Positions 41,874 to 51,021 are shown, counted from the stretch's first letter. The stretch is DNA of 64,000 nt from Thermohalobaculum sp039184865 (GCA_039184865.1 JBCDAV010000023.1:17867-81866); one strand, 5' to 3'. Numbers and translations: made by a program. The notes: a model not told the origin generated them from the sequence alone.

Positions 41874-42730
41874 GGTTTTGAGATGATCTGGCGCGGGTTC
41901 TCATCAAGAAGGAGAAACCCACCTCCCCGGCCTTTCACAAACCAGGCAATGCCAAACAAGGCTAGCCCCGCCCATTCACCGAAGAAAGTAAGGTTGTTTC
42001 GATCCCAAAATGCGGGACTGCAACTGTCAGCGGACTCGAAGATGCCTAGTTTCTTGCTGAAGGCATCACAATTGGTTCCGCCGAAGGTCAAACCGATGGC
42101 AAGCGTAACGACGGTGATGATCATCAGCCAGCCGCAAATTCTGTAAATGGCGTTGCGGCGACGCTTGTTTGGGTTGTCCTGCTTGGTTTGATAGTCGTTG
42201 TTGTTATCGGTCGCCGTGAAGATGAAGAGGTTGAAGATTGCCAAAACGATGAAGAGCGCTATCGCAGAAGCAAGGTGGAACCTCCCGCGGGATGTATCGA
42301 CCGGAAAGGCTGATTTGAGGAGGTCTTCATCATGGGATTCCAAGAGGATTCGCGATTGCGCAAACATGTCGTCGCAGCCGGACCCGTTGGTGGGGTTCAT
42401 AGCGACCATGATTGCACAAAGCCCGCCGAAGACGGCCAGGTATCGCTCGGGCCTACTCTGGCCACGATAGAACATTAAGAAGAGACCGACGGAGCAGGTT
42501 GTGGCTACGAACACGTCACCCCAAAACGGCAAATAGTAGGAATGCGAGATCGAGTCCCGGAAACATTCCGCCGTCATGTGGCCGTAGAAGAGAACAAGCG
42601 GCAGGAGGAAGGCCAATATGCCTATCCAAAGCGCCTGGATTTGACGCTGCCGCTTGAACTGGATGAGATCCTTGAGAGGCCAATCCTCCTGAGGCTCATA
42701 AAAGTCCTGAATTGTTTTCCAAACTGCCAT
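41852..42730 (-). CDS. Membrane protein of unknown function (tyrosinase operon)
   Basis: A 292-residue protein with about six hydrophobic segments: IQALWIGILAFLLPLVLFYG, a pair around VFVATTCSVGLFLMFY and YLAVFGGLCAIMVAM, HLASAIALFIVLAIFNLFIF, LMIITVVTLAIGLTFGG, and a last one near 265. A conserved-looking DSISHSYYLPFWGDVFV stretch follows the first segment, and four cysteines face outside loops. It starts 12 bp after the tyrosinase gene. The family is not recognised. A role in copper or substrate handling for tyrosinase is inferred from the operon only. Confidence 0.7.
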   Translation of the reverse strand: MAVWKTIQDFYEPQEDWPLKDLIQFKRQRQIQALWIGILAFLLPLVLFYGHMTAECFRDSISHSYYLPFWGDVFVATTCSVGLFLMFYRGQSRPERYLAVFGGLCAIMVAMNPTNGSGCDDMFAQSRILLESHDEDLLKSAFPVDTSRGRFHLASAIALFIVLAIFNLFIFTATDNNNDYQTKQDNPNKRRRNAIYRICGWLMIITVVTLAIGLTFGGTNCDAFSKKLGIFESADSCSPAFWDRNNLTFFGEWAGLALFGIAWFVKGRGGGFLLLDENPRQIISKPWWWRVS

Positions 42731-42742
42731 GGCCCATCCCTC

Positions 42743-43702
42743 TCAAGCCACAAGCTGGTGGTCATATGCATACCACGGAGAAGGATCGAGAACGTCACCG
42801 GGTGTCATGGGATCGCCGACCATTGAGAACATGGAACTGTCGATGCGGTGACCGGCAGGACCGCGATTTGCCCGTGGTGCATAGTTGCGCCCGTTTTCGC
42901 CCATCCAGCGCTCCCAGAGCCGGTCGACGTTCACATGGTTAAGGAAAAAGACAGGGTCATTCGGCGAGGTCCCGGGCGCCATGTCCCCACCAACCCAAAC
43001 ATGGACGCGGTTGTGGAGTTGGGGCGCAGCGATCCATCCCTCGAGAATGTTGCGATGGGATTGCACATCAAAATTCCAGTCGGGCACGTCGTACTCGGTC
43101 TGATCAAGTGCGATACGTTCTTGGGCTTTTGTCGGCAGGTTGGGGGCATCTTCGTCCATGCCCGCGAAGCGTTCGATGGGACGTGGATCGAGCGATTGTA
43201 GGACACCGGTTATGGGATTTTGATGGATGCGCACACGCATCTCGGCGAGGCGCCCAGTGCGGACGCGCCCGCGAGCTTCACCCAGAAAATCCGTGGTCCA
43301 CAAATCGGTGCGCCATTGATCACGATCGTCCAGTTCACCGTCCGCGGCCCAGTCCCAATACGGAAGACCAAAATCGGGCTTGCCAAGGATTTGCTGACAC
43401 ATCTGTTCGAGGCGGATCATGTACATCCGGTGCCAAGGCAGGAAGATGGGTCCGCTATGGGCTGCATTGCCTGGGGGTAAATCCATCGACATCGCAACGA
43501 CGTGCCAGAACACGAAAAAGTCGTAGCGCGAAATCTCCTGATTGCGGCCGGCTATACGCAAGGGCAGATTGTTGGCTCGAACGAAGTTGGCCAAATCGGC
43601 GGCCATGATTCCGGTATCAGCTTCATCGAGCGCAATCATGGCATCAAAGAAATCGGCGCGGACCTGTGGGCTAACAAGGATGTTTTCACGGATGCCGACC
43701 AT
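42743..43702 (-). CDS. Tyrosinase-family copper oxidase
   Basis: A 319-residue type 3 copper protein. All six copper ligands are in place: His67, His82 and His91 for CuA (FWHVVAM, NAAHSG, LPWHRMY), and His230, His234 and His256 for CuB (LHNRVH, FFLNH). The family can hydroxylate phenols and oxidise diphenols to quinones. There is no signal peptide, so export, if any, must depend on a partner. The ATG overlaps the stop of the MelC1-like gene by one base, copying the caddie-tyrosinase arrangement of Streptomyces melC. No thioether Cys-His is obvious. Substrate range is unknown. Confidence 0.88.
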   Translation of the reverse strand: MVGIRENILVSPQVRADFFDAMIALDEADTGIMAADLANFVRANNLPLRIAGRNQEISRYDFFVFWHVVAMSMDLPPGNAAHSGPIFLPWHRMYMIRLEQMCQQILGKPDFGLPYWDWAADGELDDRDQWRTDLWTTDFLGEARGRVRTGRLAEMRVRIHQNPITGVLQSLDPRPIERFAGMDEDAPNLPTKAQERIALDQTEYDVPDWNFDVQSHRNILEGWIAAPQLHNRVHVWVGGDMAPGTSPNDPVFFLNHVNVDRLWERWMGENGRNYAPRANRGPAGHRIDSSMFSMVGDPMTPGDVLDPSPWYAYDHQLVA

Positions 43703-44106
43703 TAGTTGTGCCCTCCATGATCACCGTGATCATGTCCTTTGTGATCGCTATGGTCATCATGTTGATGGCCTCCGAGTTCGTCGGGGATCGAAGGGATGTG
43801 GCGGGCGGCATCGATGATAGCCTTGGCCATATCGAGCGCTGAGGCGAAGGCATAGTTTGGCAGGCCGTGGTAGTGCACTTTGCCATCATCTGTAACGACG
43901 GTGTGAAGGGTGAGCGGTTCGCCATCAATTTCAATGCGGTAGGTGGTTTTGATTTTGATCTTGCGCCCGTGATAGAGCGCTGAACGGGTGGAGGTGAAAC
44001 TTGTCTTGTGGCCATGATGGCCGGAGCCCGTTTTGTATCCCGTTGGCGGGGTAAAACTATTCAGATCCAAGGTCATCGAAAGATCTTTATCTGCGGATTT
44101 CGGCAT
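43702..44106 (-). CDS. MelC1-like tyrosinase caddie/cofactor with His-rich tail
   Basis: A 134-residue protein. Residues about 40-110 follow the MelC1 pattern known from Streptomyces: ALYHGRKIKIKTTYRIEIDG, a beta strand LTLHTVVTDDGKVHYHG, then the NYAFASALDMAKAIIDAA helix. The GLPNY tyrosine corresponds to the residue that enters the tyrosinase active site in caddie complexes. The tail from about 115 has nine histidines in a Gly/Asp/His run, apt for copper delivery. No signal peptide is seen. GGAGAG precedes ATG 44106, so TTG 44109 is not needed. Assignment by pattern and by neighbour; sequence similarity is modest. Confidence 0.7.
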   Translation of the reverse strand: MPKSADKDLSMTLDLNSFTPPTGYKTGSGHHGHKTSFTSTRSALYHGRKIKIKTTYRIEIDGEPLTLHTVVTDDGKVHYHGLPNYAFASALDMAKAIIDAARHIPSIPDELGGHQHDDHSDHKGHDHGDHGGHN

Positions 44107-44548
44107 CAAGCTCTCCTATTAAAAAGTCATTGGGCGACCTAGCCGTTGCAGAGACGGTGGCGGCAAACTCTGAAATCCATATCACAAGTTGTGTCGTTGG
44201 TCTTGGCCCGAACCAGCATTTGTTGGTGATTTTCAATCGACCAGATATCTCAATCGGAGCAAGCCTTGAGCCATCTTCGAAGGTCTGCTTTGGGGAAGCT
44301 GCGTTGCGGCATAAGCCTTAGTTCTGTTCGGCCGCTAAGGGCCGGCACTGACACTCTAAGATCGCGCGTAGCACCGGGTAGATGTGGCCAACGGCCTTGC
44401 GCGACGACGAGACACTTAGTCAACGGTAGGATAAGCGCTGAGATCCACGTTGCGTTCTGTTTCCGTCCTTTCAAACTCAAGACGTTGCTTGACGCTCTCG
44501 AGTGTCGATGGAAAGAAAATCCTGCACTCGACGCAGAAAAAAGCATCC
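44107..44548. other. Gap between divergent tyrosinase operon and oxidoreductase gene
   Basis: About 440 bases with no gene that can be supported. The left end holds the ribosome-binding site of the caddie gene. Both promoters of the divergent units should lie here, but no strong -35/-10 pair or operator is evident. The frame open upstream of the oxidoreductase (from TTG 44450) lacks features. Confidence 0.5.
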
Positions 44549-45514
44549 ATGACGCTGAGCATTGCAATGATCGCAACAGGCGGGATCGCAGACCAACAGC
44601 TCGCACCCGCTTTGGCCAAAGCACCAAATGCACAGCTTTGGAGCGTCTACAGCCGGGACAAAACACGAGCAGCAGAGTTCGCTAGTCGTCATGGGGCTGC
44701 ATCACCTTCGGCGGCCCACGAGGATCTGGACTCCTTGCTGGCCGACGACGACCTCGACGCAGTCCTGATCGCCTCGCCGGATAAACTTCACTCGGATCAA
44801 GCGATCCGTGCTCTGCAAGCGGGCAAACATGTTCTGACGGAAAAGCCGATGGCCACCGATCGCCACGGTGCCGATGCTATGGTTGAAGCTGCGTACCATG
44901 CGGGCAAGGTGCTGGCTGTGGCGTATCACATGCGGTGGCATATGGGGCATCGCGCGCTGTTTCAGGCCATGCAGAACGGTGCCTTCGGCACGCTACGCCA
45001 TATGCGCATTCAATGGCCGACATCGGCACAGAATGCCGACGGATGGCGGGCTCAATCCGATGTCGGTCGCTGGTGGGCCCTGGCCGCTGTGGGCACCCAT
45101 TGTCTCGACCAGATCCGCTGGTTCATGCGTCCACATTGCGGCGAGATCAAACGCGCTGAAAGCATCGTAAATCGTTCAGTGTACGACGGCCCGCATGAGG
45201 AAACGGCAGTGCTGACCTATCAATTTGAGAACGGCTCGACCGCCGAGCTGTGTGCGTCTGTCCTATACAAGGGACCACGGATCATGGAGATCTATGGTTC
45301 GGATGGGTACGCCATCTGCACCGAAACACTCGGTCCGCATGGTGAGGGACAAATCGAGACGCACGAGGGCAGCTTCACCTACGCTCCCGCCAATCCCTAT
45401 GTCGGAGAGATCGAGGATTTCGCCGCCGCGATCCGGGAGGGTCGCGCTCCGGAAGTCGATGGGCGCGAAGGCGCTGCAAACGTTGATCTTCTGTTGAAAG
45501 CGGTCGGGGCGTGA
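44549..45514 (+). CDS. Gfo/Idh/MocA-family NAD(P)-dependent oxidoreductase
   Basis: A 321-residue dehydrogenase with an N-terminal Rossmann domain (ATGGIADQQLAPAL at 8-21, a variant of GxGxxG) and the HVLTEKPMATD motif, containing the catalytic lysine, near residue 92. The C-terminal sheet domain has the WWALAAVGTHCLDQIRWFM segment, equivalent to the active-site D/H region. Such enzymes oxidise sugars, inositols or similar alcohols. The ATG at 44549 is chosen because the Rossmann strand begins directly after it. It overlaps the thioesterase gene by 4 bp. Confidence 0.85.
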   Translation: MTLSIAMIATGGIADQQLAPALAKAPNAQLWSVYSRDKTRAAEFASRHGAASPSAAHEDLDSLLADDDLDAVLIASPDKLHSDQAIRALQAGKHVLTEKPMATDRHGADAMVEAAYHAGKVLAVAYHMRWHMGHRALFQAMQNGAFGTLRHMRIQWPTSAQNADGWRAQSDVGRWWALAAVGTHCLDQIRWFMRPHCGEIKRAESIVNRSVYDGPHEETAVLTYQFENGSTAELCASVLYKGPRIMEIYGSDGYAICTETLGPHGEGQIETHEGSFTYAPANPYVGEIEDFAAAIREGRAPEVDGREGAANVDLLLKAVGA

Positions 45515-45933
45515 CCGATCCAGCCACTCCACCCCTACCCGGTTACACAATTTACGACGCGTACGATCCGTTTGAGACCAGGGCCGGGCCGTTTTGGTGG
45601 TCCAGGCTGGAGGATGGCACCGATCACTTCGTGCTTCAGGCGGCCGAGCAGCACTGCAACTCACATGGTATCGTCCATGGCGGGTTGATGATGACGATGA
45701 TTGATCTGGCCCTTGTCGCGGTTTCGAAAGCCGAAACCCGGGACAGGTTTGTGACCGTGTCACTGAATTCGGAGTTCATCTCATCGGGCCGCAAGGGGGA
45801 TCTGATCGAAGCGCGCGGGAGGCTGAACCGTCGGGGGCGCTCACTGGCTTTTGCTCAGGGGCAGGTCACAACCGCGGATCGCATCCTGCTGACGGCAAGC
45901 GCTGTGCTGAAACCGATCCACCCGGCAGGATAA
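45511..45933 (+). CDS. PaaI-family hotdog thioesterase
   Basis: A 140-residue protein with the hotdog fold. HGIVHGGLMMTMIDLALVAVSK near residue 53-74 is the central helix signature with its catalytic Gly-Gly and Asp. VTVSLNSEFISSGRKGDLIEARG forms the following strands. It starts at GTG in a GTGA overlap with the oxidoreductase gene. It would hydrolyse an acyl-CoA, but which one is not readable. Confidence 0.85.
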   Translation: MTDPATPPLPGYTIYDAYDPFETRAGPFWWSRLEDGTDHFVLQAAEQHCNSHGIVHGGLMMTMIDLALVAVSKAETRDRFVTVSLNSEFISSGRKGDLIEARGRLNRRGRSLAFAQGQVTTADRILLTASAVLKPIHPAG

Positions 45934-45958
45934 GGCAAAGCGCTTTAATCTCCGCCGG

Positions 45959-47218
45959 TCAGTAGACAGCGTCGATCTTTGCCTGCCCTGCACCATTGGC
46001 TCGAACATGGGTCAGAGCTGAGGCCAGATCTTCCAGGAATGGCGCGCGGGCATCATCGTGTAACAACGACAACATCGCGTGCATGCCTTTGGGATCACGC
46101 GTCAAGCCGGGCAACCAGCCCATCGGTTCCATCGTTTCAGCGATATCGAAGATATCGACCTCGTCCGAGGTATAGTTGATGATGGAAAAGTCAGGCCGGG
46201 CGATCATTCGAAAGCCCAGGGCCTCGACGCCGTCCACATATCCATCAACCACCGAGCCGAGGCGTTTGGCGATGCGCTTAAATCCGGATTCGCCCAGATG
46301 ATTCAGCACCGCCCATGCGGCAGCCACGGCACCTCCGGGGCGGGTTCCGGCAATGGTCGCGGTCTGGAACGGCCCGTTCGGCCAGGCATCGGCTTTGAAG
46401 GTCGCTCGCTCCAGATCTTCGGCCTCGCGATAGAAAACAGTCGAGGCCGGCTTCGGGCAGAAGCCGAACTTGTGCAGATCAGCGGAGATCGACCGCACAC
46501 CCGGAAAGCGGAAATCGAAATCCGGCGTTGGGCGACCGATATGAGTAAACCAAGGTGCCAGCCATCCGCCAACACAGGAATCGACGTGCAGCCACCGTTC
46601 GGTTTCCAGCGCCAGATCGGACAGTTCGTCGATCCTGTCCATGACGCCGTGCGGGAAACAGGGTGCTGAGCCGACAATGGCAATGGTTCGGTCATCTATC
46701 AGAGGGCGCAACGTCTTGGCATATCCGCGCCGTTCGGCATCAACCGCGCCCCGCTTGATCTCCAGATCCATCGCATCCGCTGCCTTGTCCATGCCGGGGT
46801 GCCCAGTGATCGGCATCACGATGTTCAATCGCCCATCGCCCGGCTTGAAGCCCGAGCGCGCGCGCAGTTCATCCCGAGCGGCCTTCATCGCAAGAAACAG
46901 GCTTTCGCTCCCACCAGTGGTGAAGGCTCCCTCCGCCGCATCAGGCGCGTTCAGCAACGTCAATCCGTAGTCCAGAACATCCCGCTCCATCTGGCCCAAA
47001 CCAAAGAAAGCGCGCTTTCGCCCCAGCGCATTCTCACTGAAGAACTTGAAGAAGGCGCGGCGACCGACCTGGTAGGTCTCGTCATCAGCGCCAAAGACGA
47101 ACAAGGGAGCACGCCCATTGCGCCAGTCGATGTCACCGTTGGATCGCGCGTGTAACTCGGTCGACAGATCCTCCCAGGTGGCGCCTCCTTCTGGAAACTC
47201 TGCGCGCATGCGGCTCAT
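45959..47218 (-). CDS. PLP-dependent decarboxylase (group II, DPL1/GadB-like)
   Basis: A 419-residue fold-type I enzyme. The cofactor lysine is Lys250 in SISADLHKFGFCPKPAS, the ring-binding aspartate is Asp213 in WLHVDSCVGGW, and FTTGGSESLFLAMKAAR near 99 forms the phosphate loop. It resembles the bacterial sphingosine-1-phosphate-lyase/tyrosine decarboxylase-like group more than typical GadB. The ATG at 47218 has GGGAGGCAAAC upstream; the longer frame to 47257 has nothing extra. Substrate: an amino acid or phosphorylated amino alcohol. Flanked by a truncated transporter gene on the other strand. Confidence 0.83.
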   Translation of the reverse strand: MSRMRAEFPEGGATWEDLSTELHARSNGDIDWRNGRAPLFVFGADDETYQVGRRAFFKFFSENALGRKRAFFGLGQMERDVLDYGLTLLNAPDAAEGAFTTGGSESLFLAMKAARDELRARSGFKPGDGRLNIVMPITGHPGMDKAADAMDLEIKRGAVDAERRGYAKTLRPLIDDRTIAIVGSAPCFPHGVMDRIDELSDLALETERWLHVDSCVGGWLAPWFTHIGRPTPDFDFRFPGVRSISADLHKFGFCPKPASTVFYREAEDLERATFKADAWPNGPFQTATIAGTRPGGAVAAAWAVLNHLGESGFKRIAKRLGSVVDGYVDGVEALGFRMIARPDFSIINYTSDEVDIFDIAETMEPMGWLPGLTRDPKGMHAMLSLLHDDARAPFLEDLASALTHVRANGAGQAKIDAVY

Positions 47219-47334
47219 GTTTGCCTCCCGTCGACCCCGGGTGCATGTCGCGCCCACGGGCAGGGTACACGCATAGGAGACTTAGCAACAAGGCGCGGCT
47301 TGTGCCGGCCTTGTGCCCCGGCGTGACCTGCACA

Positions 47335-47505
47335 ATGTACGCCGACCGCCCCCTCCCCGGCATCGTCCTGATGCTTGCCTTTTGCGTGCTCGCTCCGCTG
47401 GGGGACAGCTTTGCGAAGATCCTTGGTGAGATAATCGCCCTTGGCGTCTTGCTGATGATCCGCTTCGCCACTTTGCGAAGTCTGCGCGAACCCGTGTTCC
47501 AATAA
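47335..47505 (+). pseudogene. DMT/EamA transporter remnant, N-terminal fragment
   Basis: About 56 codons, DRPLPGIVLMLAFCVLAPLGDSFAKILG and a second partial segment, match the first transmembrane part of DMT-family permeases. The frame then ends after FATLRSLREPVFQ. Intact members have about 290 residues and ten segments, so this is a decayed copy. Confidence 0.6.
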
Positions 47506-47639
47506 TCGAATGTCGATGAGTTTCTGCGCGGCGAATGAAAGGTTGGGTAACATGCACTCGCACCCGATATGGCCGAGGCGTGAGGCCGACAGGCAACAAG
47601 ACCGTTGCGCTGCTATCATGTTCGCGGGATTGCTTGAAC

Positions 47640-48842
47640 ATGATACACCCCCGCATCTCGCAATCGCCGACCGAGCCGCGTTTCGTCCAGGATCCGTATC
47701 CGACCTATCGCACGTTCCGCGAACACACAGCGTTCTGGTGGAACGACTACGACATGTGGGTCTTTCCGCGCTTCGCCGACGTCAACGCGATCTTCCGCGA
47801 CCGGCGGTTCGGGCGCGAGATCTTGCATGTGGCGACACGGGAGGAGTTGGGCTGGGACCCGATCGCCCCGCACCTCGAGCCCTTCTATGCGTTTGAGGCA
47901 CATTCTCTGCTCGAGAAGGAGCCACCAGATCATACCCGGCTGAGATCTCTGATCACTAGGGCCTTTGTGCCCGGACGGATCGAAGCACTGCGTCCTCGGA
48001 TTGATCGCTTAGCGCGGGAACTCGCTGCGGACTTGCGCACAGGCGACGATCTGATTGAGGCTTATTGCACACCGATCCCGCTCACCATCATCGCCGAATT
48101 GTTGGGTGTGCCTGTCGAGATGGGTCCTCAACTCCTCGACTGGTCGCACCGCATGGTGGCGATGTATCAGGCTCGACGTGATCGCGAAATCGAGGACGCA
48201 GCCATCGCGGCCACTTTTGCGTTCTCAGCCTTCATGCGCGACTGGATCGAGCACCGCCGCCGCGAGCCCGGGCCCGATCTGTTAAGCGCCCTGATCGCGG
48301 TCGAGGAAGCCGGTGACCGCCTATCGATGGACGAACTGATCGTGACCTCGATCCTGCTGTTGAACGCGGGGCACGAGGCGACGGTTCATGCGCTCGGCAA
48401 CGCCATATGGGTGCTGTCCCGTCATCAGGAGCGGATCGACACCAAAGCCGTCCCGCAGATGCTGGAGGAACTGCTGCGCTTCGATCCACCGCTTCATATG
48501 TTCACACGCTACGTGCTCGAAGATCTGGATTGGCACGGGGTTACGCTTCGCAAGGGTGACCAAGTCGGACTACTGATCGGGTCGGCAAACCATGACGAGC
48601 GGGTCAACCCGAGCCCTGGGCGTTTCGATCCGACGCGCGCAAACCCCCGGCACGTCTCGCTCAGCGCCGGAATCCACTTTTGCATCGGTGCATCGCTGGC
48701 AAGGCTGGAAATGCAGGTCGGCTTGACCGCGCTCTTCGATACTCTCGGCCCGGATCTCAAGGTGTCGCCTGGGCCGTACAGTGACACCTACCACTTCCGG
48801 GGACTGTCAGAGCTGCGGTTGGGAACGGGGGGCCACCCCTGA
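47640..48842 (+). CDS. Cytochrome P450
   Basis: A 400-residue soluble P450. The haem ligand is Cys348 in LSAGIHFCIGASLARLE, a variant of the F-x-G-x-H-x-C-x-G loop with Phe replaced by Leu and Gly by Ala. The oxygen-binding helix has LNAGHEATVHALGN (A-G-x-x-A-T in place of A-G-x-x-T-T), and E-x-x-R is EELLR near 280. DHTRLRSLITRAFVP is the typical C-helix. No redox partner gene is adjacent. Its TGA overlaps the psuK ATG by one base, so the P450 is translationally coupled to pseudouridine catabolism genes, an uncommon association. Confidence 0.9.
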   Translation: MIHPRISQSPTEPRFVQDPYPTYRTFREHTAFWWNDYDMWVFPRFADVNAIFRDRRFGREILHVATREELGWDPIAPHLEPFYAFEAHSLLEKEPPDHTRLRSLITRAFVPGRIEALRPRIDRLARELAADLRTGDDLIEAYCTPIPLTIIAELLGVPVEMGPQLLDWSHRMVAMYQARRDREIEDAAIAATFAFSAFMRDWIEHRRREPGPDLLSALIAVEEAGDRLSMDELIVTSILLLNAGHEATVHALGNAIWVLSRHQERIDTKAVPQMLEELLRFDPPLHMFTRYVLEDLDWHGVTLRKGDQVGLLIGSANHDERVNPSPGRFDPTRANPRHVSLSAGIHFCIGASLARLEMQVGLTALFDTLGPDLKVSPGPYSDTYHFRGLSELRLGTGGHP

Positions 48843-49717
48843 TGGCACCTGCACATGTTCTGTGCGTTGGTGCGGCTCATTGGGATCTGATTGCGCGATC
48901 TGATGGCGAACTTCGCACCGGTGACGACGTGCCGGGCCAGATCCGGCAGCGGCCTGGTGGAGTCGCTTTGAACGTGGCGCTCGGGCTGGCCGCGCGGGAG
49001 GTTCGGGTCTCGCTCTGCTCCGCCGTTGGAGCGGACGACGCCGGGGCGTCGCTGACCGCCTATGCCACAGCGGCGGGCGTTGACTGCACGGACGTTGCCA
49101 TAATCGGCGGCGCCGCAACCAATCGATACCTCGCCATCGAGGATGTGTCCGGAGATTTGTTCGCCGCCGTTGCGGAAATCGGCCTACTGGAAGGCCACGC
49201 GGATCAGGTTGCTGCCAAGGCGTCTCGCGCACTTGTCGCATCGGACACCTTGTTTCTAGAGGCGAACCTGCCCAGTGCCGCAATTGAAGGCATCGCCCGG
49301 CACGCTGCCGCCCGCGGTGTGAAGATCGTCGTGAATCCGGTCAGCCCGGTAAAGGCGCCAAGGCTGGTGCGCTTGATCTCAGAGCCTTTCAGAGCAACGA
49401 TCGTCGCCAACCTGCGAGAAGCGAACGTTCTGCTGGGAAAATCGGCCAGTACAGCGGCGGGCGCTGCAACTGCTTTGCTGGCGGTTGGCGCGGAGGCGGC
49501 ACTGGTGACGGATGGGCCACGACCCGCAGCGTTGGCGACTGCCGCGAGCCTCGTCACGTCCGCGCCGGAAACGCTGCAAGGCGATGTATCGGTGACGGGC
49601 GCGGGAGACGCTTTGCTGGCGGCATTCCTGGCCTCGCCGGACCTGCATGATGAGCCGTACGACGCGCTGACGTCGGCGCTGCGGGCCGCGGCAGAACACA
49701 TGGAACGACATGCATGA
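48842..49717 (+). CDS. psuK: Pseudouridine kinase-like PfkB sugar kinase
   Basis: A 291-residue PfkB/ribokinase-fold kinase. The N-terminal GGVALNVALGLAARE glycine motif near residue 39-53 and the C-terminal VSVTGAGDALLAAFLA motif with the catalytic aspartate are complete. Alone it could be any PfkB kinase. The 4-bp overlap with psuG identifies it as the pseudouridine 5'-kinase that makes the substrate for PsuG. Slightly short for the family but no missing motif. Confidence 0.85.
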   Translation: MAPAHVLCVGAAHWDLIARSDGELRTGDDVPGQIRQRPGGVALNVALGLAAREVRVSLCSAVGADDAGASLTAYATAAGVDCTDVAIIGGAATNRYLAIEDVSGDLFAAVAEIGLLEGHADQVAAKASRALVASDTLFLEANLPSAAIEGIARHAAARGVKIVVNPVSPVKAPRLVRLISEPFRATIVANLREANVLLGKSASTAAGAATALLAVGAEAALVTDGPRPAALATAASLVTSAPETLQGDVSVTGAGDALLAAFLASPDLHDEPYDALTSALRAAAEHMERHA

Positions 49718-50634
49718 CAACATCACTTCCCCTTAAGCTGTCCCGGCAGGTTGCCAATGCGCTCTCGAACGGGGAGCCCGTTGTCGCGCTCGAGTCAACG
49801 ATCATCACCCATGGCCTCCCCGGCCCGTACAACCTGGAAACGGCGCGCGCGGTCGAAGCGATCGTCCGCGAATGTGGAGCCGTTCCGGCCACCATTGCCG
49901 TCATCGACGGAGTGATCCGTGTCGGATTGGATGATGCCACTCTGGTTCATCTGGCGGGCGCCGAAAATGTACTGAAACTCTCGCGCGCAGACATGGCCGC
50001 TGCAGTCGTCGATGGGGCGACCGGTTCGACCACGGTTGCGGCAACCATGATCGCGGCTCGCCTTGCGGGGATCGAAACGTTTGCAACGGGTGGCATCGGC
50101 GGCGTGCACCGCGGTGCGGAACTTTCGTTCGACGTCTCGGCCGATCTCCATGAACTCGCGCAAACGCCGGTGACGGTGGTCGCGGCGGGCGCCAAAGCGA
50201 TCCTGGACATTCCAAAGACGTTGGAAGTACTCGAGACGTTGGGCGTGCCCGTGATCGGCTATCGAACAGATGAGTTCCCGGCCTTCTGGTCGCGAAGCAG
50301 CGGGCTCGCCGTTCCAATTCGAATGGAAAGGGCCAGCGATATTGCCCGATCGCACCGGCTTCGGGCGGCCATGGGCCTGGCAGGAGGCCAGTTGGTCGCG
50401 AACCCGATCGCTGCAGAGGCTGAGATCGCAGCCAGCGGGCTGACACCTGCCATTGAAACGGCCCTCTCGCAAGCGGAGGCAACCGGTGTGAAAGGCAAGG
50501 ACGTTACGCCCTTTCTTCTCGAGCGGGTACTCGAGGCCACCGGGGGGCGCTCGCTCGAAGCAAATGTGGCGCTCGTGAAGAACAATGCTGCCGTCGCCGC
50601 CCAGATTGCGACTTCACTAGCGCGCATGCGCTAG
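49714..50634 (+). CDS. psuG: Pseudouridine-5'-phosphate glycosidase
   Basis: A 306-residue enzyme (indigoidine synthase A/PsuG family) that splits the C-glycosidic bond of pseudouridine 5'-phosphate to uracil and ribose 5-phosphate. Signatures: VALESTIITHGLPGPYNLETA at the N-terminus, GATGSTTVAATMIAARLAGIETFATGGIGGVHRG near residue 105-135 with the active lysine region before it, and GYRTDEFPAFWSRSSG near 190. The ATG overlaps psuK. Marine roseobacters often degrade modified nucleosides, and the upstream P450 may extend this to other modified bases. Confidence 0.93.
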   Translation: MTTSLPLKLSRQVANALSNGEPVVALESTIITHGLPGPYNLETARAVEAIVRECGAVPATIAVIDGVIRVGLDDATLVHLAGAENVLKLSRADMAAAVVDGATGSTTVAATMIAARLAGIETFATGGIGGVHRGAELSFDVSADLHELAQTPVTVVAAGAKAILDIPKTLEVLETLGVPVIGYRTDEFPAFWSRSSGLAVPIRMERASDIARSHRLRAAMGLAGGQLVANPIAAEAEIAASGLTPAIETALSQAEATGVKGKDVTPFLLERVLEATGGRSLEANVALVKNNAAVAAQIATSLARMR

Positions 50635-50761
50635 GTTTTCACTAGCTCCAGAATCCTCCGGATACGCTCGTAAAGCCGCGATCCTCTCTGAAGATGCAAG
50701 CCCCTCTGAAGACGGAAGACCTTGCTCTGCGGCACTGAAACAATGACTCTAACCGCGACCG

Positions 50762-50950
50762 TCAGATGATCAGAACCGGGCCCGTTGGAAAACCCATCCA
50801 GTGTGAGACGCTGTCAGCGCCCACGTTGACCAAGACCTTTGCGAGACGCGTTCTTTCGCTGATGCGGCGCGGGTCAAGGAGATCCAGCGGTTCGAACATT
50901 GCATGATGCTCGAGCGAAAGCTCTGCGGTTTGATCACGACGCGGGCCGCG
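50762..50950 (-). pseudogene. Unidentified coding remnant, C-terminal fragment
   Basis: In this minus-strand frame about 60 codons end in a TGA at 50764-50762 and read like natural protein (segments FEPLDLLDPRRISERTRLAK and VNVGADSVSHWMGFPTGPVL). No start codon with a ribosome-binding site is found. I do not recognise the family. Confidence 0.3.
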
Positions 50951-51021
50951 TTGGAGCCGGACCCTGCGCCGAGCCTTGAAGTGTTTGCGCGTGCCATCGG
51001 CGAGAGTGCCGTTCGCGCCAG

